A program made the translations under genes and the position numbers. The notes below the pieces were generated by a model. The model did not search any database. It saw only the letters and a program-made list of their open reading frames with translations, and was not told where the DNA came from. From assembly GCA_030835305.1 (NCBI GenBank), contig JAURPJ010000037.1, positions 1 through 64,000 on the forward strand: a stretch of DNA of 64,000 nt, in the 5' to 3' direction. Source of the stretch: Verrucomicrobiota bacterium. Its GTDB lineage: Bacteria > Verrucomicrobiota > Verrucomicrobiia > Verrucomicrobiales > Akkermansiaceae. Positions 39,971 through 50,515 of this stretch are shown here, piece by piece. The first letter of the stretch is position 1; every line of letters starts with the position of its first letter.

Positions 39971-41002
39971 ATGTCAGTGTTTGCACGACTTTTTGGCCTC
40001 CTGTCGAACGATATCGGTATCGATCTTGGCACGGCCAACACCCTTGTTAATGTCAAGGATCACGGAATTGTCCTCCGTGAGCCATCCGTGGTCGCGGTGA
40101 AAGCCGGGACCAATGAAGTTCTCGCCGTTGGAGACGACGCCAAACGCATGCTGGGCCGGACACCCGGCAATATCGTTGCCATCCGTCCTCTCAAAGACGG
40201 TGTCATCGCCGACTTTGAGGTGACCGAAGCAATGCTTCGCCACTTCATCAAAAAAGTCAGTGGCAAGCGCCGCAGCCACCCCCGCGTCGTCATTGCCATT
40301 CCATCCGGCATCACCGAGGTGGAACGCCGGGCCGTCAAGGAATCCGCCGAACAAGCCGGAGCCCGTGAAGTTTACCTAATCGAAGAGCCCATGGCGGCCG
40401 CCATCGGGGTGGGCCTCCCAGTCCAGGATGCTTCTGGAAACATGATCGTCGATATCGGCGGAGGAACAACCGAAGTTGCTCTAATTTCGCTCTCGGGCAT
40501 CGTCTACGCCCGCAGTGTTCGCACCGCCGGCGATGACCTGGACGAGTCTATCATTTCCTACATGAAACGGGGCTATAACCTAATGATTGGTGAGCGCACC
40601 GCTGAAGATATTAAGATCCGCGTTGGCTCGGCCAATACCCTTCCCAAGGAAACTTCCATGGAAGTCAAAGGTCGCGACCTTGTTTCCGGCCTGCCAAAAA
40701 CCATCAAAATCACCTCTGAGGAGGTGCGGGAGGCCATGGCAGACCCGCTTACGACCATCGTCGATGCCGTCCGCACAACCTTGGAACGCTGCCCACCCGA
40801 ACTCGCTGCCGACCTCGTTGATCGCGGACTCGTCCTTGCTGGTGGTGGAGCGCTTCTTCGCGGACTTGATAAACGTCTTCGTGAGGAAACCGGACTTCCG
40901 GTTCACGTTGCCGAGGATCCCCTGAGTGCCGTTGCAGAAGGAACCGGAAAAGTTCTTCAGGAAATTAGCTTCCTGAAACGTGTCACCAATTCTGATCACT
41001 AA
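39971..41002 (+). CDS. mreB: Rod-shape determining actin-like protein MreB
   Basis: [73 protein letters not shown]. Confidence 0.97.
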   Translation: MSVFARLFGLLSNDIGIDLGTANTLVNVKDHGIVLREPSVVAVKAGTNEVLAVGDDAKRMLGRTPGNIVAIRPLKDGVIADFEVTEAMLRHFIKKVSGKRRSHPRVVIAIPSGITEVERRAVKESAEQAGAREVYLIEEPMAAAIGVGLPVQDASGNMIVDIGGGTTEVALISLSGIVYARSVRTAGDDLDESIISYMKRGYNLMIGERTAEDIKIRVGSANTLPKETSMEVKGRDLVSGLPKTIKITSEEVREAMADPLTTIVDAVRTTLERCPPELAADLVDRGLVLAGGGALLRGLDKRLREETGLPVHVAEDPLSAVAEGTGKVLQEISFLKRVTNSDH

Positions 41003-41019
41003 GGTTCCGGACCCCGGAG

Positions 41020-41844
41020 ATGAAGCCTCTCAATTTTTTTGCTCTGATCCTTTTTGTTACAGGACTCGTGTGGGTTTTCACTCTCAGCGAAAAATCAGTG
41101 CGCCAGATTCAGAAATCATACTACTGGGCAATCTCCCCGCTCATCACGAAAGGGAGTGAAACCGAAGCCTTTGCAAACAAGTTTCTCGAAGAGGTCCAAC
41201 ATTCCCAGGATCTTGAAAAACGGGTTGAGCAAGTGATCGAAGAACGTGATCGCTTTAAGCTCATCGCCGGACGAGTCCGCGAACTCGAAGCGGAAAACAA
41301 TGAACTCCGGAACGCGCTCGACTTTAAAAAGAAGACCAAATTTGACGTGGTCGCCGCCCGGGTCATTCGGAAGCAGCCACAAATGTGGGGCAAAACCATC
41401 GAGATCAATCGCGGAATCGATGACGGTTTCGAGGCCGATCCCGGTGTTGACCTTTGCGTTCTTGCCTCGAACGGCGGCTTGGTAGGCCGCCTGCAGCTTT
41501 CCGGCGAGCAAATTTCATCCGTGCTTTTGATTACCGACGAGATCTCGCAGGTCTCTGCGCGAGTTCAGGGCACCAGCGAGGTTGGCATTGTTGTCGGCCG
41601 ACAAACCACCTTTGGCCAGACGCCTCGTTTGCGACTACGCTACCTCTCAAAGACCGCCATTCTTCGCAAGGGAATGAAGGTCTATACCGACGGACGGGGA
41701 AAACTATTCCCTGCAAATATTCCTATCGGAACCATCGAAGACTTTGAAGTAGGCCCCGTCTACGGCGAGGCGGAAATCAAACCCGCGGTTGACTTCACCA
41801 ACCTAAGAAACGTCTTCGTCATTACCGATTCACCCGGTGATTAG
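41020..41844 (+). CDS. mreC: Rod-shape determining protein MreC
   Basis: N-terminal TM, coiled coil, beta domain (INRGIDDGFEADPGV...GGLVGRL...), directly after mreB. Confidence 0.9.
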   Translation: MKPLNFFALILFVTGLVWVFTLSEKSVRQIQKSYYWAISPLITKGSETEAFANKFLEEVQHSQDLEKRVEQVIEERDRFKLIAGRVRELEAENNELRNALDFKKKTKFDVVAARVIRKQPQMWGKTIEINRGIDDGFEADPGVDLCVLASNGGLVGRLQLSGEQISSVLLITDEISQVSARVQGTSEVGIVVGRQTTFGQTPRLRLRYLSKTAILRKGMKVYTDGRGKLFPANIPIGTIEDFEVGPVYGEAEIKPAVDFTNLRNVFVITDSPGD

Positions 41845-41853
41845 GACCAAGAC

Positions 41854-42414
41854 ATGTTTCCCTACTCTATTAGCCTGATTGGTCTACTTCTCCTGAGCTG
41901 CATCGTCCAGCAGTTTCTACCGTCGGTCTCGTCTTGGTATGACGCGCGGATCCTCATCCTCCCATTGATCGTTCTTTGCGGATCAGTCACCGTATCAACA
42001 GGAATCATGCTAATCCTAGCCTATCTCGGAGGATTTCTCTGGGATGCCCAACAGATCCTCTCCGTCACACAAGGCGACCCCATCGTGTATCAAAACCCGC
42101 CCGACTCACTTAAGTTTGGCTACTCCATCATACTCTATACCCTCATGGGGTTTCTCATGCAGGGAATCAGGCCGATATTCAGGGAAGGCAAATGGTATCT
42201 CTCCGCCGCACTCACCGGAGTGGCCATTTTTCTTTATCTCTTTGTGGAGTATCTCCTCCGCGGATTTGTCGGCGGTGAATTCCATCCCAATGACGGGATG
42301 ATTCAACAAATTTGGGCGACTTCCATCCTCACGATGCTTCTTTCCCCAGTCATCTTTTGGATCCTATTCCGCGTTGCAGATCTCTGCGGTCACACCATTC
42401 GATACAAAAACTAA
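41854..42414 (+). CDS. mreD: MreD-like integral membrane protein
   Basis: Multiple TM segments; position between mreC and mrdA. Confidence 0.7.
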   Translation: MFPYSISLIGLLLLSCIVQQFLPSVSSWYDARILILPLIVLCGSVTVSTGIMLILAYLGGFLWDAQQILSVTQGDPIVYQNPPDSLKFGYSIILYTLMGFLMQGIRPIFREGKWYLSAALTGVAIFLYLFVEYLLRGFVGGEFHPNDGMIQQIWATSILTMLLSPVIFWILFRVADLCGHTIRYKN

Positions 42415-42418
42415 AATC

Positions 42419-44581
42419 ATGGAACCAAAGTATCGCCTCAGACTCTACCTCCTCACCGCCCTCATTTTGGCCGGCTGCGGAGCGCTTCTTTCGCGGCTTT
42501 ACGAATTTCAAATCGACCGTCGCGCCCAATTTGTCGCCAACATTCCAACCACCCACACGGTGGAGATTCGTGAACCGGGGGTTCGAGGTCGCATCGTTGA
42601 TCGCAATGGCGTGGTCCTCGCCCGCAATCGCCGATCCTATGAGATCGTCTTCAATCTCGAAGACATCTACTACGGATACCATGATTACAAAAAATCTCTG
42701 GCCGAGGCCGAAGAAGGAACGGGCGAGGACCAGGACGAGATAAGGAAACCACTCCAAACACAGGGTGAGACTCCCCATGAAGACGTGATTGTCGAAGCTG
42801 TTCGCGAGTGGGTGATTCCTCAACTCGAGTCATTCGGGCTCACCGGAGAGCGCTACACCAAGGATATTAAAACTCACTATCTGACTTATCGCGGCCTCGT
42901 TCCCTACCGATACCGTCAAAACCTAACGGCCGATCAATTTGCCAAGATCGCCGTCCGCAGTCACGAAATTCCTGGGGTGGAAGTTCGTGTCATGCCCCGG
43001 CGGTTCTACCCCTACGGTGCCCTTGCCGGACATATCATTGGCTACGTCAAACAGTGGGCCAAAGGTGATATTCCCGACGAATATCGAGGAAAGGAAAATA
43101 AAAACCGACACTTCCAAGGAGATGCCAAAGGCCTTACCGGTGTAGAGTTCACCACCGATGAATTCTTGAGAGGAGAAGGCGGAAAACGAATTCTAGTTCG
43201 CAACGAGAAAAACAAGGTTATTGCGACTGAAGACTTTCAGCCCGCCCGCGAGGGAGCCGAGGTCCAGCTCACTATCGATAGCCGGATCCAATTCATCGTG
43301 GCCAACGTCATGCGCCGAATTGGACGCGGTGCCGCTGTGGTGATGGACCCCAACACCGGGGAGGTCCTGGCCATGGTTTCCGTGCCCAACTTTGATCCGA
43401 ACGACTTCATCCCCGCAATCACGAGGGAGCGGTTTGCCGAATACAATACGAACCGTGCCCGCCCTCTTATTAATCGCGCCATCGGACGCTACATTCCGGG
43501 GTCAACCTTCAAACTCCCCACCGCGATCGCCGCTGCACGAAACGACAAAACAAGCACCTGGCACAACTGCATGGGATTCAGCCAATTTGGAAAGACCAAA
43601 ATCCGCTGCTGGAAAACCTACGGCCACGGATCCCTCGATCTGACTGATTCCATCCAACGTTCCTGCAACCCTTACTTCATGTCACTAGCCGGAACGCTGG
43701 GTTCCAGGGCCATGGTGGATACCTTTGAACTGGTTGGGTTCGGCAAAAAGTCTGGAATTCTGCTCCCTTCCGAAGACCCCGGGTTCCTTCCCGGAAGCGA
43801 TACCTGGAAGCGGAAATACCCAGCCGCATCCATCACCCGGGCCACCCTTGCGCAATTTGCGATTGGTCAGAGCCAGTCGCTTGCCACTCCACTTCAAGTT
43901 TGCTCAATTGCAGCAACCATTGCCAACGGAGGCAAATACTACCAACCGCGCATCGTTCGCCGCATCCTAGGCAAAAACCAGAAAGGCGAAACCGTGGTCC
44001 TCAAAGAAAACATCCCCATCGTCAAAGCCAACCTCATGGATGAGGGTGTCAGTGAGGCTGAGATGGACATCATCCGGCAAGGCATGTGGAAGGCCGTGAA
44101 CAAGCTGGGAGGAACAGCCACGAAAGTCTCCCTAGAGGACTTCTTCATCGCCGCAAAAACAGGGACCGCTCAGACTGGCAAAACAAGCATCGAACACACC
44201 CACAATGCCTGGACCACTTCATTTGCCCCCTTTGACACGCCCCGTTACGCGATCTGTGTTATGGTCGAGAACGGCAAGAGCGGCGGGGCTGTTGCCGGAG
44301 TTCTTTCCCAGCGAATCTATCGCGAAATATTCAATATGGAAGCCGGCCTGAATACGCGGATTGCGCGACTCGGGACTTATGCCGGAAACTTCGATGCCTT
44401 CGAAAAAATCGAATTCCCGGAAGGCGAAGTTTCCCCCCTGAACAAGAGTGACCAAGGCGAAACCGGCGACGAAGTCGATGACGCTCTTCTTCCCGAGGAT
44501 TACCCTGTCCAGGTTGTCCCGAACAAACCCCCTCTCCCATCAATCGCGCCGACACCCGATCAGCCGGTGGAAGATGAATAA
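42419..44581 (+). CDS. mrdA: Penicillin-binding protein 2
   Basis: RGRIVDRNGVVLARNRRSYEIV, YIPGSTFKLPTAIAA (SxxK), KTGTAQTGK. Confidence 0.94.
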   Translation: MEPKYRLRLYLLTALILAGCGALLSRLYEFQIDRRAQFVANIPTTHTVEIREPGVRGRIVDRNGVVLARNRRSYEIVFNLEDIYYGYHDYKKSLAEAEEGTGEDQDEIRKPLQTQGETPHEDVIVEAVREWVIPQLESFGLTGERYTKDIKTHYLTYRGLVPYRYRQNLTADQFAKIAVRSHEIPGVEVRVMPRRFYPYGALAGHIIGYVKQWAKGDIPDEYRGKENKNRHFQGDAKGLTGVEFTTDEFLRGEGGKRILVRNEKNKVIATEDFQPAREGAEVQLTIDSRIQFIVANVMRRIGRGAAVVMDPNTGEVLAMVSVPNFDPNDFIPAITRERFAEYNTNRARPLINRAIGRYIPGSTFKLPTAIAAARNDKTSTWHNCMGFSQFGKTKIRCWKTYGHGSLDLTDSIQRSCNPYFMSLAGTLGSRAMVDTFELVGFGKKSGILLPSEDPGFLPGSDTWKRKYPAASITRATLAQFAIGQSQSLATPLQVCSIAATIANGGKYYQPRIVRRILGKNQKGETVVLKENIPIVKANLMDEGVSEAEMDIIRQGMWKAVNKLGGTATKVSLEDFFIAAKTGTAQTGKTSIEHTHNAWTTSFAPFDTPRYAICVMVENGKSGGAVAGVLSQRIYREIFNMEAGLNTRIARLGTYAGNFDAFEKIEFPEGEVSPLNKSDQGETGDEVDDALLPEDYPVQVVPNKPPLPSIAPTPDQPVEDE

Positions 44582-44620
44582 TCAGCTTAACTTAAAAACT
44601 CTTTAACCAAATTTAATCAT

Positions 44621-46213
44621 ATGATCCAAAAAATCAAAAATGCGCTTGGTCTCACCAGCGTGGACCCTCGTGAAGGCCGCACCATTATCGTTAATTCCGA
44701 AACACTCGAACGCCGGACCGCTCTCCTTGAGGACGGTGTCCTTGAGGAATACAATGTCGAACGCGATGGCGACGACAATATCGTCGGTGGAATCTTCAAA
44801 GGTCGCGTCAAAAACATCGAGCAGGGCCTCAAAGCCATGTTCGTCGATATTGGCCTCGATAAAAATGCCTTCCTCCACTTTTGGGATGCCATTCCAGCCG
44901 CTCTTGATGGTGGCCTCGAGGAAATCCGCCGCGAAGGACGCCCACAGAAAAAACAGAAGAAGATCTCTTCGAAGGATATTCCAAGCATTTATCCGGTTGG
45001 GTCCGAAATCATGATCCAGGTTTCGAAAGGTGCCATCGGCAACAAAGGCCCCAGGGTTACCACAAACATTTCACTGGCCGGACGCTATCTCGTCTTGATG
45101 CCTTATTCCGAACAGTTCGGAATCTCGCGACGCATCGATGACCCCAAGGAACGCCAGCGACTTCGCAAAATCATGCAGCGCCTCAGCGTGCCTGAAGGCA
45201 TGGGTATCATCATGCGCACCGTGGCCACGGGAACCCGCGCCCGCCACTTCGTCCGGGATCTTGCCATGCTCCTCGAGCAATGGGAACAGGTAGAAGACAT
45301 TCGAAACAAAAAAAGCGCTCCCGTCTGCTGTTTTCGTGAACCCGACCTTGTTGAAGGAACCGCTGCCAACTTCCTCACCGATGAGGTTGATAAAATCATT
45401 TGTGACGACGAGCAAACAACTGAATATATCCGCGAGATTGCTTCCAAAGTTTCGCGACGTGCCAAACGTAAGATCCACTACCTCTACTCGAAGCAAACAA
45501 TCTTCGAGCGCTTTGGGATTCAAAAGCAGATCGACGAAGCCTTCATGCGCCAGGTTTGGCTTCCTTGTGGCGGTTATATCGTGATCGATGAAACCGAGGC
45601 TCTGATTTCCATCGATGTGAACACAGGCCGAAACCGCGGCTCGAAGGACGTCGATAAAATGCTCCTCCAAACCAACATCGAGGCAGCCGAGGAAGTCGCA
45701 CGTCAGCTAAGATTGAGAAACATCGGCGGGCTTGTTGTGGTCGACTTCATCGATATGCGCCATCGCCGCGACCAGCAGGCGGTCTACCGGGCGATGAAGG
45801 AGCGACTCAAGCGGGATAAAGCAAAAACCCAAGTTCTCCAGATTTCCTCCGTCGGGCTCATGGAAATGACCCGCCAGCGACTCAACGAAAGCCTTCTCGA
45901 CTCCACCCTGGAGCCTTGTCCTTATTGCCAGGGACGCGCCCGTATCAAGACGACCATGTCGATGAGTATCGAGATCCAGCGTCGTCTCAATACCGTAATT
46001 CAGCGCCAAAAGGAAAACAACGAAGACGGAGACCTCATCGTCATGGTAAACACCGACGTTTTGAACCGCTTCAAGTCGGAAGATTCCAAGATTCTCATGG
46101 AACTGGAGCGCTCGCACAGCGGACGACTCATCTTCCGAAGTGACGCCAATCTCCACCGGGAGCGCTTTGCGATCATTGACGCAAGATCAGAAAAACCTAT
46201 TGTTCAGTATTAA
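44621..46213 (+). CDS. rng: Ribonuclease E/G family
   Basis: IFKGRVKNIEQGLKAMFVDIGLDKNAFLHFWD, GGYIVIDETEALISIDVNTGRN, IDMRHRRDQQAVYRAM, CPYCQGRA. Confidence 0.93.
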   Translation: MIQKIKNALGLTSVDPREGRTIIVNSETLERRTALLEDGVLEEYNVERDGDDNIVGGIFKGRVKNIEQGLKAMFVDIGLDKNAFLHFWDAIPAALDGGLEEIRREGRPQKKQKKISSKDIPSIYPVGSEIMIQVSKGAIGNKGPRVTTNISLAGRYLVLMPYSEQFGISRRIDDPKERQRLRKIMQRLSVPEGMGIIMRTVATGTRARHFVRDLAMLLEQWEQVEDIRNKKSAPVCCFREPDLVEGTAANFLTDEVDKIICDDEQTTEYIREIASKVSRRAKRKIHYLYSKQTIFERFGIQKQIDEAFMRQVWLPCGGYIVIDETEALISIDVNTGRNRGSKDVDKMLLQTNIEAAEEVARQLRLRNIGGLVVVDFIDMRHRRDQQAVYRAMKERLKRDKAKTQVLQISSVGLMEMTRQRLNESLLDSTLEPCPYCQGRARIKTTMSMSIEIQRRLNTVIQRQKENNEDGDLIVMVNTDVLNRFKSEDSKILMELERSHSGRLIFRSDANLHRERFAIIDARSEKPIVQY

Positions 46214-46232
46214 ACGTAACCCCACAACTACA

Positions 46233-47216
46233 ATGATCTTTCTGATTCTACGCGGGATACTCGTGGGGGTCGGGATACTTTCGGTGGTCCCCATCGCCTC
46301 CTGCTCCGCCCAAAACCCTGTGCCCGAGCAACCCCAAATCCAGCTGGATCAAACGCACCTCCATACTTTTGATGGCGATAAACTTCCCTATACTAAGTGG
46401 CTGCCCAAGCAAGAACCCAAGTTGGTGATCATTGGCGTTCACGGGATCAGCGGGGCCACTTCGGACTTTCGCCCTCTTGCTAAGCATATACTCACTGAAC
46501 TCCCAAAGGTGGCCATTTACGGAGCCGAGACCCGGGGACAAGGAAAGGATCCCATCAAAGAGCGACGCGGCCACATTCACAACCGGGAGGAATGGTTCAA
46601 AGACCTGACAACGTTTACCCGCCTTATCCGTAAGCGCCATCCCGACGCGAAAATCGTCTGGTGTGGTGAAAGCATGGGCTCGCTCATCGTTCTCCACACC
46701 TATGCGTGGGCGAAAGACCGCGAGAACCTCTGCGACGCAATGGTGCTGAGCTCACCGATCACCGCCATCCGCTCGGAGTTTCCTCAATGGAAAATTTCAG
46801 CAACCAACATCGCGGGTTTTCTTTTCCCAAAGGCAAGAGTCTCGCTTGAAAGCCTCTCGGGCGAGAAGGAGGTTCGGGTCACCAAAGACACCATTCACCA
46901 GGAGCAAGCCACCACAAATTCATACCACATCAAAAAGCACACCCTCCGCCTGCTAACGACCTTGGGAAATATGATGCAGACCTCCCGGAAGGCATCTCAG
47001 AAGCTCGACATCCCCTTTCTGGTGCTTCATGGCGGGAAAGACATATTCTCAGACCCCAAGGACGTGGAACGATTTTTCGAGGGGCTCCCTGCGCAAATTC
47101 CCTCCTCCCGTAGATATTATCCCGAAAGCTTTCACCTTCTCTTTCACGACCACCAAAGCGACAAGGTCGTCGCTGACATCGCGAAATGGATCAAGACTCT
47201 CCCTAACGAGAAATAG
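46233..47216 (+). CDS. Alpha/beta hydrolase (monoacylglycerol lipase-like), putative lipoprotein
   Basis: GVHGISGATSDFRPLAKHI, WCGESMGSL nucleophile elbow, LVLHGGKDIFSDP; lipobox-like IASCS. Confidence 0.8.
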   Translation: MIFLILRGILVGVGILSVVPIASCSAQNPVPEQPQIQLDQTHLHTFDGDKLPYTKWLPKQEPKLVIIGVHGISGATSDFRPLAKHILTELPKVAIYGAETRGQGKDPIKERRGHIHNREEWFKDLTTFTRLIRKRHPDAKIVWCGESMGSLIVLHTYAWAKDRENLCDAMVLSSPITAIRSEFPQWKISATNIAGFLFPKARVSLESLSGEKEVRVTKDTIHQEQATTNSYHIKKHTLRLLTTLGNMMQTSRKASQKLDIPFLVLHGGKDIFSDPKDVERFFEGLPAQIPSSRRYYPESFHLLFHDHQSDKVVADIAKWIKTLPNEK

Positions 47217-47283
47217 GAATCACTACATTTTTTTACGTATTATTTTTTAATTTACGCTCTATCTTCTCCTAGCCCGGGAGGAG

Positions 47284-48321
47284 ATGAGCTCAGTAAACCT
47301 GCGCAAACAAATCATCGTACTTGCCGACCTGCCAAGCTACGACTAGCACGTGGTCAGCGCCTACTTTGATCTCAGCCAACCAATCGAGTTGATCGTCGAG
47401 GAATCCTCCATTTGGATCAAAGCTGCTCATTGATCTTACGATGGGCAAGATCAAGATCACTCCATCAAAGCAGCTGAGCGCATTCAATCATACCTCCTGG
47501 ACCATACAAAGGATGCCCGCCGTGCTCCCGTATTCTCGTGCGCTGGGTCACCCCGATTATTTTCTCCCCTCTCCTTTCAGGCCCCTCTTGAAAACTTTTT
47601 CAAGGCGGATATTCAGCCCACCATCTTCCAGCTCGTCGAACTTCGTGATCGATTTGGCCGCTTCGTAGTGGTAGTAACAAACCGCCCCCCGGATTATCGA
47701 GATGAATCTCGGAGAACCCCCCCTTGAAATCGTGGCGGAAAGCCCCGGGGCTAAGGAAGGTAACGGCCCGGGATGAACCCTTAGCACTATAACAGTAAGA
47801 AACAAACGCTTTGTTAGGGACAAGGTGGAGATCATCAGGCGCCCCATGGGCAAGCGCGGGCACAACGCCCTCATCAAGATAGGTGAGCCCCAATATGTGG
47901 ACCGTCTCAAGTTCGCCCTTCCAAAGCACATTAACGAAAAGGTGGTCGATCAAATTCGCACCGGATTTAGCGACTCACGTGTCCAGTCAGTTCTCGAAGA
48001 CGCTGTTCAAACCTACCTCCAGTTCGAACACGATGAATCAGAGACTGCGGTAACGACTCTTTAGTGTTCATCGGGTCAATCGACTGGGTATCTTTGGGAT
48101 CGCAGCCACTGCAGCAGCTCTTCAAATCGGCCAAGTCGAGGAACTCATCATCTCAAGCAATCTGGGGCACGCCGACCGTGAGGTTCTTGTTAGGCTTATA
48201 AGTCAGCACAACGTTCCCATCGAAACTTTCCCCAATTCGGAATCGCTCGATGAACAAGGCGGCGTCGACGCGGTTTTGAGATACTCGATTCCTCTCTACC
48301 GAAACGAAAATTCCGACTAAT
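47284..48321 (+). pseudogene. Decayed bacterial eRF1-like (baeRF-type) protein
   Basis: Pieces in shifting frames: LRKQIIVLADLPSYD*HVVSAYFDLSQPIELIVEESSIW ... FFKADIQPTIFQLVELRDRFGRFVVVVTNRPPDYRDESRRTPP ... YVDRLKFALPKHINEKVVDQIRTGFSDSRVQSVLEDAVQTYLQFEHDESETAV ... NRLGIFGIAATAAALQIGQVEELIISSNLGHADREVLVRLISQHNVPIETFPNSESLDEQGGVDAVLRY. Confidence 0.65.
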
Positions 48322-48360
48322 TCCATATTCTACCTCTTATAAAAAAGCATACCATTCCAC

Positions 48361-48778
48361 CCGTCTTAGCAATCAGGTCTTCCATCCTCATCTGCGGCGA
48401 CGAGAAGGAAAAAACCACTCCCACTCCTAGGAAGACAGATTCTTTGCAACACACTGCCGAGATCCAGAAGGCTTTGGATCCCAAAGAAGTTTTCAAGATT
48501 TTGATGGCTGAAAATAAAAATTACGTTAAGTACGATCTGTGTATCGTCGACATCGGAGCCCGGCATGATCGGGCGGTTGAAGGTCAGTTCCCAAAGGCCT
48601 ACGTCCTTTCAGCCTCGACTCACGTGTTCCAGTCGAAAAGGTTTTTAATCTCAGCATAGGAGACATCTTTGTCGGACAGGTTGCCGGCAATACGGAAACC
48701 ACAGAACAACTTGGGGCCATGGAATTTGCCTCGGTGGTCAGTGGAGTTAAGATTATTATGGTCCTTGACCACGACTAG
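48361..48778 (+). pseudogene. Decayed beta-carbonic anhydrase (truncated)
   Basis: DPKEVFKILMAENKNYVK ... EGQFPKAYVLSASTH / frameshift / DSRVPVEKVFNLSIGDIFVGQVAGNTETTEQLGAMEFASVVSGVKIIMVLDHD*; beta-CA core with a frameshift and lost C-terminus. Confidence 0.75.
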
Positions 48779-48842
48779 ATTCCCAACGTCGAGGCTCATC
48801 TTTTTCACGAACTACAACTTGAACTCTAACGTATTTTAAAGC

Positions 48843-49163
48843 ATGAAATTAAGAGGCAACAGTATTATGAGCTCCATGCAATCGGATTTAAGGACTCCTC
48901 ATTGGACTTTCCTGACAAACCACTTTCACATCATCTTGAGTCTTTCCCGTGAGCCATATTCGAGGATCAGGGACTTATCGGACCAAGTGGGCATCACCCA
49001 GCGCGCCGTGCAACGAATTCTTGCCGAGTTGGTGGAAGACAAGGTCCTCAAGGTCCGCAAGGAGGGGCGTCGGAACCACTACACGATTAACCGGAAAAAG
49101 CGACTTCGCCACCCGCTTGAGCATCAGCACAATATTGGCGACCTTCTCGACATTCTCAGCTAA
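48843..49163 (+). CDS. Winged-helix (MarR-like) transcriptional regulator
   Basis: HWTFLTNHFHIILSLSREPYSRIRDLSDQVGITQRAVQRILAELVEDKVLKVRKEGRRNHYTINRKKRLRHPLE; start may be an internal Met. Confidence 0.8.
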   Translation: MKLRGNSIMSSMQSDLRTPHWTFLTNHFHIILSLSREPYSRIRDLSDQVGITQRAVQRILAELVEDKVLKVRKEGRRNHYTINRKKRLRHPLEHQHNIGDLLDILS

Positions 49164-49192
49164 TAAAACAACAACTCGCCCAAAGAGGCCTG

Positions 49193-50176
49193 ATGTTCTA
49201 CTCTCCCCTCATGGTCGCAGGCGGAAAAAGGAAAGTCATCAAGAGCATCACCGTTCAGGAATTTCTGGAACGGCACGGTGATAGCCTCGAACTAAGCACC
49301 GAGCATCCGGTCACGGGACTCAAACGGCTAATCGAAGAACCCGCTGTCAACCGCCCCGGACTAGCCTTCGCTGGATTCATCGACTACTTCGCCAAGAAGC
49401 GCGTTCAAGTCTTGGGAAATTCGGAAAACTCCTACCTTGAGCAACTCTCGGATACACTCCGTCTCGAACGCTTCACCCTTCTTTGCGAGCAAGATATCCC
49501 CTGCCTCATTATTGCTCGCGGTCATGACCTTGCCCCGGATCTCAAAGAGGTTGCGAGGGAGAAAAACATCGCCATACTTCACACCCCCCGGCCGACCATG
49601 TCACTGCTTAACGCCGCGACAATCAGCTTGGAAAACGATTTCGCCCACCGCACGACCCTGCATGGTTGCATGGTGGACTACCGGGGCATTGGGGTTCTGA
49701 TCATGGGAGAAAGCGGATCTGGAAAAAGCGAGACCGCAATTGGTCTGCTGGAAAAGGGAGCCGCACTTGTCGCCGATGATTCCATCCAGCTTAAGCAGAT
49801 CAGCGGAGAGCTCTCTGCAAGCGCCAAGGAGTTCGCAAGGGGATATTTGGAGATGCGAGGGATTGGAATCATCAATGTCGCTAATCTATATGGACTTTCC
49901 GCGATCCGACCCGAAAAGCGCCTCGATTTAGTGGTAGAACTCAAATCTGCGAGCGATCTCAACAAGGTAGACCGTATCGGAATCTCACAGAAAAAAATGA
50001 GGATCCTTGATGTCGATATTCCGCTCGTGGAGATTCCGGTCGCTGCGGGTCGCGACACCGCACGCTTGATCGGGGTGGCAGCACTCGATCTCCAACTCCG
50101 GAAAATCGGCTACGACATGGCGGATGAATTTAATCAAAGGCTTCTGGCCCGGATGAATCACAAGGCAGATGGCTAG
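49193..50176 (+). CDS. hprK: HPr kinase/phosphorylase
   Basis: GVLIMGESGSGKSETAIGLLEKGAALVADDSIQL, YLEMRGIGIINVANLYG. Confidence 0.95.
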   Translation: MFYSPLMVAGGKRKVIKSITVQEFLERHGDSLELSTEHPVTGLKRLIEEPAVNRPGLAFAGFIDYFAKKRVQVLGNSENSYLEQLSDTLRLERFTLLCEQDIPCLIIARGHDLAPDLKEVAREKNIAILHTPRPTMSLLNAATISLENDFAHRTTLHGCMVDYRGIGVLIMGESGSGKSETAIGLLEKGAALVADDSIQLKQISGELSASAKEFARGYLEMRGIGIINVANLYGLSAIRPEKRLDLVVELKSASDLNKVDRIGISQKKMRILDVDIPLVEIPVAAGRDTARLIGVAALDLQLRKIGYDMADEFNQRLLARMNHKADG

Positions 50177-50444
50177 AAGCTCACTGTGGTCGGTCTATCT
50201 CATTCGCTGTGGCGACGATTCCCTTTACTGCGGAATCTCAAATGATGTCACGCGTCGCGTGACAGACCATCAATCACAGGGCCCAAAATGCGCCAAGTAT
50301 TTGCGAGGGCGAATTCCGCTTAAATTAGTCTATGAGCGAAGGATCGGCACTCGTGCTCAGGCTTCAACCGAGGAATACCGGATCAAGAGGCTGTCCCGAA
50401 AATTAAAAGAGGCTCTCATCTCAGAAACTTCCGCCTCGCAATAA
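50169..50444 (+). CDS. GIY-YIG nuclease superfamily protein
   Basis: WSVYLIRCGDDSLYCGISNDVTRRVTDHQSQGPKCAKYLRGRIPLKLVYERR. Confidence 0.92.
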   Translation: MARSSLWSVYLIRCGDDSLYCGISNDVTRRVTDHQSQGPKCAKYLRGRIPLKLVYERRIGTRAQASTEEYRIKRLSRKLKEALISETSASQ

Positions 50445-50515
50445 CTGGTAATGATCTATCTTAGATATTTCGCATTACCGTGCTAATCAGGATATTAGGA
50501 TACTCTCATCCTCTT

